From NCBI GenBank assembly GCA_037176705.1, contig CM073896.1, positions 21,712,708 to 21,776,707 on the forward strand: a stretch of 64,000 nucleotides of DNA, read 5' to 3'. This document shows positions 12,301 through 23,838 of the stretch, in pieces; positions within the stretch are counted from its first letter, which is position 1; each line of letters starts with the position of its first letter. This stretch comes from Molossus alvarezi. Taxonomy: Eukaryota; Chordata; Mammalia; Chiroptera; Molossidae. The notes under the pieces were generated by a model. The model saw only the letters and a list, made by a program, of their open reading frames with translations, had not been told where the DNA came from and did no database searches. The position numbers and the translations under genes were made by a program.

Positions 12301-13595
12301 GCACATGGAATTGGCTTTGTCATTTCTGATATTGTCAAAACTACCAGCATGTGTTCTAACTTGGAAGTTCGGCTTCTCTTTTCCTTCCTAGCTGAGGGAA
12401 AGTTCATAGAAAGTTCAGAGCACCTGTCTCTTTGTATGTTCTCCTATACAATTAAAACAGCTAGTTCTCATTATACCCATAGGCTTTATATGTTTTATAC
12501 TGGATTTAGGATGGCATCATTTTATAACAGCTGAACAAGGAAGCAAGACATCAGAACAGACTACAAAAGAAAGGTACTAATAGGAACACCATGAATCAGA
12601 CATCACACAGGCAAGCAAAATCTGGAGAACATAGCACTGGAGTTCAGAGTATGGTGGGACATCTATCTGAACAATTATAAGCCTGAAATCTTCAGAACCT
12701 ATGGCTCAAGGACAGCCAAACAAAGCAGTCACTGCTCAAAATCCTAAAAAACTGAAAGAAAATTTGCATTGTACTAACACTGAGAAATGGGCTGAATGGG
12801 GATGGGCTTCTCCATGGTATTTAAGAGGCCTCATCTGCTCTGGATAATGACTGCCCTCACTGTGGCAACCTTCCCTAAAGAGAGCTAATAGAACAATAAT
12901 AAGAACCACTGGCAGAGTTATTTTCCCTAGGGCCACTCTTAATAATAATGAGAAATAGCACGGGCAAAGCACTTGCCATGTTTCTTACATCTAAACAGTG
13001 GTGGTTACGCATTTTTCTGTGCCAGGGTTCTGGGCCTCTGTTAGAAGCAAAGATCAAGCCAATTTACTTCTTTTTTCTGGTACTGAATGATAAGTACTTC
13101 TAAGAATACTGTTGAGAAAACTCAGTGATTTAAGATCCCAATGTTCAAATACTTGTAGGAGGCAAAATAATAAAAATTGCTGAAAGGGTCAATTTTTAAT
13201 TATTAAATTTATGAAACTACAAATGCTAATGCAGAGTCCTTTTGAAAGAAATACTGCAAGTAAAGGAAAGATAGTAAATGTGATATGCATGGTTTACAAT
13301 GTTTTTAAATCCACTTAAATGCTCAAGAGTAGAAAGATAATTCTGTTTTTAAATATACAGTAGCAATGTGATAAAATTAATTTACACTAGTATGAGAAAA
13401 TACAAGATAAAAACAATATACTAAAATCACAAATATTGAAATATATAACCATAAAACCTAAAGAGACTAAACACATGCCAGCTGATAGATGAAAATATAA
13501 TTTTTTTTCTTTTTTAAACTTCTTTAAAAGTTTGTCAGGGTGAGCCTCTTCGTGTAATTCTATGCTATGATTTTAAACAGACATGGGATTAATAG
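12301..13595. other. Non-genic stretch
   Basis: No gene or recognisable repeat seen. Short open frames at 12349-12534 (plus) and 12736-12972 (minus) have no family resemblance. Confidence 0.45.
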
Positions 13596-13599
13596 CTCT

Positions 13600-13755
13600 T
13601 ATTTATACATTATGCACATTATTTCAGTACTATCTGGGAAACCTGCAAGATCAATATTATCTCCACAAAAAAAAAAAAAGAAAAAGAAAAAAGAGGAGAT
13701 GATGGTTAAATGGGTCAGAGAGTTATCCGTTAAAAGATTCAGGATTTGAAAAGTG
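13600..13755 (-). mobile_element. MIR SINE relic split by an A-rich run
   Basis: AAGATCAATATTATCTCC followed, after an A/AAAAG simple run at 13669-13691, by GAGGAGATGATGGTTAAATG...AGAGAGTTATCC...GGATTTGAA resembles the complement of the MIR core. This ancient family is strongly diverged, so the call rests on word order. Confidence 0.5.
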
Positions 13756-14084
13756 ATTGGTCTGCCTAAAACTCACTGTCTTTATATATGCTTTCTCCAC
13801 ACTCTTCCCTTTGCTACCTCCATGCCTCAGAGCTCCGTATATTTTTTCAGGACACCACCTTCTATTTCTGCCGAATGGTGGTAAGTGGACATGTCCCTGA
13901 ATGCAAAAGCCTTCAAACTTGCCCAGTGCCCCTCACCCACTCCCGTATAGACCTCATGTTCTTCTTAAATTTGTAGTTCCTGAGAGAACTAAACAGCAGC
14001 CCCTAAACCTAGTTTTTTTCTGATGAAATTTTAGAAGTTGGATGGAAAAAGTGGGTTCCCTGAAATGACTCTATTATTTATTTA
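13756..14084. other. Non-genic stretch
   Basis: Nothing recognisable. A 62-codon open frame at 13788-13976 has no domain. Confidence 0.4.
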
Positions 14085-14800
14085 TTTTTTTTAGTTTTAA
14101 TTTTGAAATAATGTTGGACTTACAAGATGCAAAAGTAGTACAGAGGTTCCTCTACATCTTTCATCAGCTTCTGCTAAGGTTAACATCTGAGCTACCATAA
14201 TATCAATACCAAGAAAGTAACATTAAAACAGTGCAATTAAACTACAGATCATATTCAAATTTCCACTAACGTCCTCTTCTCGTTTTGGGGTTTGATCTGG
14301 GATCCAACATTGTTTTTGTTGTTTGTTTTCTCCCTTGGTCTCTTCCAATAGGCAACTGTTCCTTAGTCTTTCCTTATTTTTTTATGAACTTGACTCATGA
14401 ATAGTACTACTGATTAATTATTTTAAAGGATGTTAATTTGGGTTTGTCTGATGTTTACTCATAATTGGACTGAGGTTATGAGCATCTGGCATAGATACCA
14501 CAGAAGTGATAATGTATCCTTCTCAATATATCTTATAAAACATATTGCCAATATGTGTTTTAACTGGTGATGTTAACTTTGAATACTTGGTTCAAATGAT
14601 GTTTGCTAGGTTACGATCTTTCCATTTGTAGGTAATAAATATCTTATGGTAGATACTTGGAAACAATGGCAATATTATGTTTTTTGTCAAACTTTTTCCT
14701 TCTACTCTTAGCATCTTTGGTGAATCCTGTCTGCAACAATTAATGTCTATGCTGTTTGCCTATCAGCTGATTTTCTCCTGCAGCATAATTTTAATCTGCA
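14085..14800. mobile_element. Ancient interspersed repeat, probably L1M-type end
   Basis: Phrases such as TTGGACTTACAAGATGCAAA, AGTAGTACAGAGGTTCC, GATCTGGGATCCAACATTG, TTGGGTTTGTCTGATGTTTA and CACAGAAGTGATAATGTATCC follow a very common mammalian dispersed repeat that I associate with old L1 ends. I cannot name the subfamily or orientation without a library search. Confidence 0.5.
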
Positions 14801-15880
14801 GTAGATAAAGGGCACATACATTGCAGAAGACATTTTTTTTTTTCTTTCAAAGGACCTCAATATTTATAAGGAATGTAAATGTGTCTCTTACTATTGTTCT
14901 TTCCCTTAATCAGCATGAGAGTCCATGAAAAATGCTACTTCGGTAAGTAACGATGCCTCACAATCTCAGCCACCTAATTTACTTTGGAACTAGAATGGAA
15001 TGAGAGAAAAATAAGACTACATCATGCATGATAGATGTCTGTTTCCTGCATAAATTATGATGGTAGGGGAAAACATCAGTAGTATTCCTTCCAATATGAT
15101 AAACGTCAACAGCCAAAATAACCTCATTGATTTTATTAGATATCCTTGTGTTTGAGCCTTAATGAAACAAATTTGATTACATGTAAGAAAAATCTCTTCA
15201 GGTTCCATTTGCTGCATTCTTGTCTAGCCCATATTATCCTACATTGTTTTTTGAAGGAATTATAATACTGGATTGAGATATTGCATTCCCAGGGCACCAA
15301 AGGAAAAGTTTATCTCCAGGAAAATGGGGGGAATTAAGTGACTAAAATATCTTCCATCTTCCCCCTCCATTAGCACAAGGGATTAGGAGAAGCAATGCAT
15401 GGGGTAGGCTTGAACATGCCTCTATATTTATGTATGACTTGGGACAAGTCTCCTTCAACTTTGGTGGTGCTAAAAATAAAGGACAGCTATGCGCTAAAAT
15501 CTCACCCATCATGGAGATTTGAAAATATTATTTGCTCAAACTGGTATAGGCAACATAGACATTAGTCATTAGCCAGTATCACTTTTTCTAGATATAGTTT
15601 TTATAAATTTTATTTATAAATAACACTCCTTAATATTCTACCTTGACTCCATTTTGGAAATTAACTCCAACAAGAAGGCAGTAGGTTAAAAATGTAATGC
15701 TTATAATGTATAGATGAGTAGGTGTATTTCTATTATTTACATATGACTTCAAGTGTTGCATATTTTGTAAATTATACCTAGACATAAAAACTTGTTTATT
15801 ATGTCCTCTAACACATAGAGCATTCACAGTGGATGTTCTTTCATTTACATTTGCTTTCCAGTTGGCCTATTCCGGAGCAA
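14801..15880. other. Non-genic stretch
   Basis: No gene or repeat recognised. AT-rich unique-looking DNA. Confidence 0.4.
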
Positions 15881-16056
15881 TCGTAGGCAACATTGTTTAG
15901 TATGTTTCACCTTTGCTTTCCCTTATTTTCCATCTTTACTAAATTCCACATACAAAACTGGATGGATTGAAGTTAGGCTCTTCGTCTTAGTCATCACTGT
16001 ATTTTCAGAGCTTGTACAGCATGGTCGCATAGTAGGCATTTAAAAATATGTGTTAA
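15881..16056 (+). mobile_element. L2 3'-end relic
   Basis: TCATCACTGTATTTTCAGAGC...CATAGTAGGCATTTAAAAATATG resembles the terminal L2 phrase in which a tissue-summary-like CAGTGCCTGGCACATAGTAGG precedes AATAAATATTTG. The left limit is uncertain. A Ves SINE inserted at its end. Confidence 0.5.
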
Positions 16057-16213
16057 TCCCGGTCAGTGTGGCCCAGTGGTTGAGCATCAGCCCATGGTCC
16101 AAGATGTCACTGGTTCAATTCCCAGCCAGGGCACATGCCCAGGTTGTGGGCCGCATCCCCAGTGGGGGGCATGCAGGAGGTGGCCAATCGATGTTCTCTC
16201 TCATCGATGTTCT

Positions 16214-16437
16214 ATTTTCAAAGTTTTTTTATTTTTTTTCCTATATTGACTTTAGAGAAAGAGGAAGCAAGAAAGAGATAGAAACATCAATGCAAGAGAA
16301 CATCAATTGGCCGCCTCCTGCATGCCCCCCACTGGAGATCGGGCCCACAATCTGGGCATGTGTCCTGACTGGGAATTGAACTGGTGACCTCTTGTTGCAT
16401 GGGTCGACACTCAACCATTGAGCCACACCAACCAGAT
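16214..16437 (-). mobile_element. Ves SINE nested in a Ves SINE
   Basis: Full-length minus-strand Ves: T-rich end, TTTAGAGAAAGAGG, core complement and head complement GAGCCACACCAACCAGA. It sits in the pyrimidine tract of the plus Ves and is inverted relative to it. Confidence 0.88.
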
Positions 16438-16500
16438 TTTTTTTTTTCCCTCTATTAATTTTAGAGAGAGAGGTACAGAGATGGAGAGAAACATTGATGA
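16438..16500 (-). mobile_element. Ves SINE 3' remnant
   Basis: A T-run followed by CCCTCTATTAATTTTAGAGAG and GAGAAACATTGATGA is only the A-tail end of another minus Ves. It was probably the first insertion into the plus element and was later split or truncated by the full-length minus copy. Confidence 0.7.
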
Positions 16501-16572
16501 AATATCTATCTCTCCTTCTCCCTTTCTCTCTAAAATCAATAAAGAAAGAACACACTTTTAAATATGTGTTAA

Positions 16573-18065
16573 ATTCAATGGAACTGATTAGAATAGAAAG
16601 GAATGAGAATGGATTATCCGTGGTTACAGCTGAGAGATCTGGAGATGGAGAATCAGAGGACAAATCACAGCATAGTGAGTTTCGTTACTAATTTAAATAT
16701 TTTAAAAAATTTCCTTAGGGACTTTCTGGAAAGATTAAATAAAAGCATACTAAACTTTTCCTATGCTATAATATGCCTCCACAATGTGAATAGGTACCAC
16801 TCATGAGCCTGAATATTAAAGAATTTCTGGAATATAGAATGCAAGTGAGATTAGATTGTAAACAAAGCAAAAACATTACGGCAAAACATACAACATAAGC
16901 TGGAACACAAGTCAGAAAGGAAAAGAAAGCTCTCTGATGCTCCCACGTTTTACCTTTTAAAAAATATCCTGTTCTTAAAAGCTGTGTCTACTTGACTACT
17001 CCATGAACATTTTCCAAAACAAGATGCCATGTGTGGGTATTAGGATCTGAGGAACCGGGGAGCATAGCTAGAGTTTCCAAATAAACACAAAGAGAAAAAA
17101 GAGAGATTCCCATCCATAAAAAAAAGTTTACTGAAATACTACCACTTTCTTAATTTGTAAATTGCTAGGGGACTCATTTGTCTGCTACATAACATACCAG
17201 CTAGTTGGCATGTGCTGCAGATGTACACATAAGCTTTTTAATAGAAAGTTCTGTTTGTGCTTATCCAGGCAGGGGGATGATTGGGAAAACAGGACTACGT
17301 ACCTGCAAAGAAAATGCACACCAAGTATCTCCTCTGCCTGACTCTCCATCCAGTCCAGAATATTCCAGCAACCCTGATCACCTGACAATGTAGGGGGGGA
17401 AATCACTTATATGAGAAAGAAGTGAGATGTGCAAACTGAAAAACTAACTCAGGAGACAAAATAATTTAAAAACATGAGACAGTATTCTCAGAAAGATGGG
17501 AATAGTGATCATGTCTGTGGAACAAGGATCAAAGCACTACAAAGACTATTGGTCATTAAAGATAAAGTTACAAAACAAAGTTTTAGTAGAATGGCTAAAT
17601 AATAAGATAATGGCAGCTATATGCCTAATTAGTAAATTTTACTGGGAAAAAAAATGTCTAAAATCCAAGACAAGAAAACAATTTAAAAATTAAGAGCTAT
17701 GGAGCATTAATTTGTTTAACAGGAGGTCCAGAAGAAGAGAATGAGACAATTATCAACAATGTGATAGAATATCTTTCTAATCTAAAACATCGTAGCAATG
17801 TTAACCTTTCAAAATAAACAAATCTACATCATTATAAACAGAAGGAATAAAAAATAATATCCAACTATATGTTTCAGAACCCCACTAATAATGACATTAC
17901 TTCTAAGAAGAAACAACTGATTACCTCCAAATGAATACAAGTCATTAAGCATGACTTCCAATCCATCAACAAATGAGGCTAGAAAATGATATTAAATTCT
18001 CTTTTAAAATTTTGAGAAAATGTATTTGTTCTAAAAAATGTTATAGGTAACCAAACTGACAATCA

Positions 18066-18070
<5 letters not shown>
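16573..18070. other. Non-genic stretch
   Basis: No gene or repeat recognised apart from ordinary A-rich DNA. Confidence 0.4.

Positions 18071-18096
<26 letters not shown>
18071..18096. repeat. (TG)13 microsatellite
   Basis: Uninterrupted TG dinucleotides followed by CATGCACGCA. Confidence 0.9.
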
Positions 18097-18512
18097 CATG
18101 CACGCATAGTGAAGTGAATCTTAACATATTCTTTATATGTGAAAAAAGTTAGTAAAGATCTTATAGCAAAGGACTAGAAAAGAAAAACAAAGAATAAGGT
18201 CAACATGAATATTACAGAAACAAATTGTAGTTCAGTAAGGCCCATGAGGCATCAATAAATCATGAAAGAAATTAAAGGAAATTTCACTTCACCTTAAAGA
18301 CTGGGATCTTCTCCAAACAACATGTTTACTTACTTTTCTACAAACATGTCACACTGTTCATTCTGCATTTCTTTTACATGATTCACTAAAACTGTTACAG
18401 TGTCTGAATGAACCATTTCCAGCAACCTGGATTATATATGAATTTTATAACTGTTCCCAACTACTGCTCATTCCATCTGCTCAGTTACAGCAGAATAATT
18501 AATTTTTCTAAA
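18097..18512. other. Non-genic flank of the old full-length L1
   Basis: Unique-looking DNA. It ends in AATTAATTTTTC (18497-18508), which I read as the left target duplication of the next L1. Confidence 0.45.
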
Positions 18513-18769
18513 TTATTTTTTATTATTTTTGTTACAGATGTTTCTTCTTTTTCCCCCATTGACATCCTCTTCCCGATACCCCCAACCCCTGCCCCATCCC
18601 CAGCATTGTTGTCTATGCCCATTGGTTACACATACATGCATATAAGTTCTGTGGTTTATCTCTTCCCTCCCCCCACACCCTATCTTCTGAGGTTTGTCAG
18701 TCTGTACCCTACTTCTAGGTCTCTGAGTCAATTTTGTTCATCGGTTTCTTTTATTCAATACATTCCACA

Positions 18770-21700
18770 AATAAGTGAGATCATGTGATATTTGTCTTTC
18801 TCTGATTGGTTTGTTTCGCTTAGCATAATACTTTCCAGGTCCTTCCATGCCATCTCAGAGGATGAGAAATCTTTCTCTCTTACAACTGCATAGCACTCCA
18901 TTGTGTATATATATATCACAGCTTTGTTATCCATTCATGTACTAATGGACACTTGGGCTGTTTCTAGATCTTAGCAATTGCAAATAGTGTGGCTATGAAC
19001 ATAGGGGTACGTATATTCTTTCTGGTTGGTGTTTTGGGCTTCTTAGGGTATATTCCTAGAAGTGGGGTTACTGAGTCAAATAGCAGTTCAATTTTTGACT
19101 TTTTGAGGTAACACCACATTGTCTTTCATAGTGGCTACAACAGTCTGCATTCCCACCAGCAGTGTACAAGAGTTCTCTTTTCTCCACACCCTCACCAGTA
19201 CTTGTTGTTTGATGATTTGTTGATGGCAGCCATTCTGACAGGTGTGAGGTGATATCTCATTGTTGTTTTAATTTGTATCTCTCTGATGATTAGTGATGTT
19301 GAGCATTTCTTCATATGTCTCTTGGCCATTTGTATGTCCTGTTTGGAGAGGTGTCTCTTTATATCTTCTGCTTATTCTTTAATTGGGTTCTTTGTCCTCC
19401 TTTTGTTGAGCTGTATGAGTACTCTATGTATTTTGGAAATTAACCCCTTATCTGATGTATCGTTGGCAATTATGCTCTCCCATACAGTGCCTGTTTCCAT
19501 TTTAATGCCTGTTTCTTTTGCTGTGCAGAAGCTTTTTAGTTTGATGTAGTCCCATGTGTTTATTTTTCTTCTTTGTTTCTGTAGCCTAAGGTGATGTACC
19601 AATGAAGATTCTTCTGAAAGGGATGTCTGAAATTTTGTTGCCTGTAATTTCTTCTAGGACTTTTATGGATTCAGAAGTCACATTTAAGTCTTTTATCCAT
19701 TTCGAGTTTATTCTTGTGTATGGTAAAAGTTGGTGGTGTAGCTTCATTTTTTTGCATGTAGCTGTCCAGTTTTCCCCACACCATTTATTAAAGAGGCTGA
19801 CTTTACTCCACTGTATGCTCTTGCCACCTTGTCAAATATAATTGATCATAATGTCTTGGGTCAATTTCTGGGTTCTCTGTTCTGTTTTGTTGATCTATAT
19901 ACCTGTTCTTGTGCCATTACCAGGCTGTTTTGATTACAGTGGCTTTGTAGTATAATCTGAAATCTGATATTGTTATTCCTTCTACTTTGTTCCTCTTTTT
20001 CAAGATTGCTGTGGCTATTCAGGGTATTTTTGGTTCCATATAAAATTTTTTCTTATTTGTTCTAGTGCTGTGAAATATGCTGTTGATATTTTGATGGGGA
20101 TTGCATTGAATCTATTGATTGCTTTGGGTAACATAGACATTTTAATGATGTTAATTCTTCCACTCTATGAACAAGATATATGCTCCCACTTTTTTATATG
20201 TTCCTCTATAACTTTTTTTTTTTTTTTTTTTTTTTAATAACCTATAGTTTTCTGTGAAGAAGTCCTTTACTACTTTGGTTAAGTTTATTCCTAGGTATCT
20301 TAATTTCTTTGCCATGATGGTAAATGAGATTTTTTTTTTTTAGTTTCCCTTTCTGTGATTTCATCTTTGGTGTATAAGAATGCCATTGATTTCTTGACAT
20401 TAATGTTATATTCTGCTACTTTGCCAAATTTATTTATTAAATCTAGTAGATTTTTGATAGAGTCTTTAGAGTTTTCTAAGTACAATATCATGTCATCTGC
20501 AAATAATGACATTTTCACTTTCTTTTTTCCAATTTGGATCCCTTTTATTTTTTCTTCCTTTCTGATTGCTGTGGCTGACTTCCAGTATTATGTTAAATAA
20601 GAGTGACAAAAGTGTGCATTCCTGTCTTGTTTCTTTTCTTAAGGGGAACACTTTTAGTTTTTGCCCATTGAGTATGATGTTAGCTGTACATTTCTCATAT
20701 GTGGCCTTTATTATATCAACATATGTTCCCTCTATTTCCACATTGCTGAGTGTTTTTATAAAAAAAATGGGTGTTAGATTTTGTTGAATGCTTTTTCAGC
20801 ATCTATTGATAAGATCATATGATTTTTATCTTTCATTTAGTTTATGTGGTGTATCACATTTATTTATTTGCAAATATTTTAACATCTTTGCTTCCCTGGA
20901 ATGAATCTCACTTGGTCATGATGAATAATTTTTTTGATGTATTGCTGGATCCAATTTGCTAATATTTTCTTAAGGATTTTGGCATCTGTGTTTATCAGGG
21001 ATAATGGCCTATATATTTTTTTCTTTGTAGTGTCTTTATCTGGTTTTGGATTTAGGATTGTGTTAATCTCATAAAATGTGTTTGGAAGTCTTCTAACTTT
21101 TTTGACTTTTGGGAATAGTTTGAGGAAAACGGGTATTAGTTTTTCTTTGAATGTTTGGCAAAATTCCCCCCGTGAAGCCGTCCAGGCCTGGGCTTTTGTT
21201 TGCTGGGAGAGTCTTGATTATATCTTCCGTTTTCTTTGTTGTTTTTGATTTGTTCAAGTTTTCTATCTCTTCCTGATTCAGTTTTGGGAGACTGTGTTTC
21301 TAGAAATTTGACCATTTCACCTAGATTGTCCAATTTGTTGGCGTATAATTGTTCTTTTTTTTTTTTTATGATTCTTTGTATTTCTGTGGTGTCAGTTGTT
21401 TCTGCTCCTTTTCTGTTTTTGATTTTGTTTATGTGCGACCTGTCTTTTTGTTTCTTGATGAGTCTGACTAAAGGTCCATCAATCTTGTTTTGCTTTTCAA
21501 AGAACCAGCTCTTATTTTCATAGATCTTTTGAATTGTTTTTTAGTCTCTATATCATTTATTTCTGCTCTGACCTTTACTATTTATTTTTTTCTACTTGCT
21601 CTGGGTTTTTCTTTCTGTTTACTTTCTAGTTCTTTAAGTTGTAGGTTAGAAAGTCAATTAGAATTTTTTCTTGTTTCTTGAGGTAAGCCTGTAGTGCTAT

Positions 21701-22568
21701 GAACTTCCCTCTCAGGACTGCTGTTACTCCATTCCATAGATTTTGTGTTGTTGTTTTCATAGATTTCCAGGAAGTTTTTAATTTCTTCTTAGATCTCCTT
21801 GGTAACCCATTCATCATTTAATAACATGTTCTTTAGCCTTTAGTGTTTGAATATTTTTGTTGTAATTGATTTCTAGTTTCATGCCATTGTGATCAGAGAA
21901 TATGTTTGATATCATTTCAATCTTCTTGACTTTGTAGAGACATACTTTGTGTCATAACATGTTGTCTGTTTTTGAGAATGTTCCATGTGCACTTGAGAAG
22001 AATGTATATTCTGTAGCTTTGGGGTGAAATGTTCTGTAAATATTAAGTCCAACTGATCTAGTTCATCTTATAAAGACTCTAAGTCCTTGTTAATTTTTTG
22101 TCTAAAAGATCTATCCAGTAGTATCAATGGGGTGTTAAAGTCACCCACTATGGTTATATTGCTATTGATCTCTCCCTTGAAATCCTCCAGAAGTTTTTTT
22201 TTTAATATATTTTGGTGCTCCTGTATTTGATGTGTGTATGTTTACCAGAGTTATATCCTCTTTTTAGATTGATCCTTTTAATATTATGTAGTAACTTTCT
22301 TTGTCTCTTATTTTGGCCCTTGTTTTGAAGTCTATCTTATCAGGTATGAGTATGGCTATACCAGCTTTTTTTCCATTTCCATTTGCTTGGAAAACATTTT
22401 TCCATCTCTTTACTTTCATTTTGTGAGTCTTTTGTTGTGAGGTGGGTCTCTTGTAGAGAGCATGTATATGGGTCATGTTTTCTTATCCAATCAACCACCA
22501 TATGTCCTTTGATTGGAGCATTTAAGCCATTTACATTTAGGGTTATTATTGATAGTTATTAGTTGCCA
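18770..22568 (-). pseudogene. L1 ORF2 pseudogene (endonuclease-reverse transcriptase)
   Basis: ORF2 of the old L1, starting at an ATG complement at 22566-22568 and ending near 18770. Recognisable pieces include an endonuclease N-terminal segment at 22264-22476 and the FADD reverse transcriptase motif in the minus frame 20300-20518. Many stops and frameshifts break it, and T-runs at 20213-20236 and 20329-20341 have expanded. It cannot make a functional protein. Confidence 0.85.
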
Positions 22569-23571
22569 TTTTATTTTATGACTGTGTTCCTTCCTCCCTC
22601 TCTCTCTGTTTCTTCTTCTTCTTCCAACAGTCCATTCAGCATTTTTTGCAGTGCTGGTTTGGAGGCGGTAAATTCCTTTTAGCTTTTTATTTTTGTCTGT
22701 GAAGCTCTTTATTTTTCCTTCAATTTTGAATGATAGCCTTGCTGGATAAAGTAGTCCTGGATTCATACTTGAAGTACTTTGTACATGTCACACCACTCCC
22801 TTCTTTGCATTACTTTGTATACTTCATACCACTACCTTCTGGCCTGCAGTGTTTCTATTGAGATATCAGCTGACAGTCTAATGGGAGCTCCCTAGAAGGT
22901 AACTTTCTGCCTCTCTCTTCTTTTATTTAAGATTCTTTCTTTGTCTTTAATGTTTGCCACTTTTATTATGATGTGTCTACCTGTGGGTCTTTTTGGGTTC
23001 ATCTTGCTTGGTACTCTCTGTGTTTCCTAGACTTGTGTGACTTTTTCCTTCACCAATTTAGGGAAGTTTTCTGTGTTATTTCTTCAAACAGGTTCTCTCT
23101 TTTTTTTCTCTGATTTTTCTCCTTCTGGTACCCTTATAATGCAAATGTTATTACATTTTGTATTGTCCCGTAGCTCCCTTAAATTTTTCTCCTGCTTTTT
23201 AATTTTTTTCCCCATTTGCTGCTCTATTTTGATGTTTTTATTTCTCCTTGTCTTCTAAGTTGCTGATTTGGTTTTCAGCTTCTTCTAATCTACTATTGAA
23301 CCCTTCTAAGGCATTTTTCATAACAGCTATGCCATTCTTTATTTTTATTTTTTTATGCACAGCTGCTCTTTTTTAAGATGATGTAGCCCACTAAGCTCCT
23401 CATAATTCTTATTCAGTTGCTTATAGTTTTCAATAAATTGTTTGAGCACCCTTAATATCATTGTTTTGAATTCTTTATATACAAGTGGCTTTCTTCTATT
23501 TCCTGTAGTTTCTTTTCTGGCAATTCTGCTTTTTCTTTCATTTGGGTGCTGTTTCTTTGTCTCACCATTTT
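22569..23571 (-). pseudogene. L1 ORF1 pseudogene, interrupted at its start
   Basis: ORF1 of the old L1. The C-terminal signature, an NPGLLYPARLSFKIEGKIKSF-like stretch, is in the minus frame 22491-22766, overlapping the ORF1/ORF2 spacer. The N-terminal start (AAAATGGTGAGACAAAG on the minus strand) is exactly where the younger L1 landed. ORF1 encodes the coiled-coil/RRM RNA chaperone of L1 particles; this one is dead. Confidence 0.75.
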
Positions 23572-23838
23572 ATTTTATTTTATTTTATTTTTTATGAATT
23601 TTTTATTTATTTTTTTGTTACAGATAATTTACCTTTTTACCCCTTTGGCACCCCCCAATGCACGCCACCTCCGCCCCATCCCTGGCTTAGTTGTCCATGT
23701 CCATTGGTCATGCATACATGTATATAAGTTCTGTGGTTTATCTCTTCCCACCCTCCCACCCCTGCTTCTGAGGGATGTCAGTCTGTGCCCTACTTCCATG
23801 TTTCTGGGTCTACTGTATTCCTCAGACTGTTATGTTCA

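Larger units (their letters stand above)
16057..16559 (+). mobile_element. Ves SINE (+) split by inserted Ves copies
   Basis: The plus Ves occupies 16057-16213 (head, B box and core) and resumes at about 16501-16559 (pyrimidine tract and AATCAATAAAG tail). The exact 13-bp duplication AAATATGTGTTAA (16044-16056 and 16560-16572) brackets the whole composite. The intervening sequence is minus-strand Ves material, listed separately. The 5' arm and the inner element form a long inverted repeat. Confidence 0.88.
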
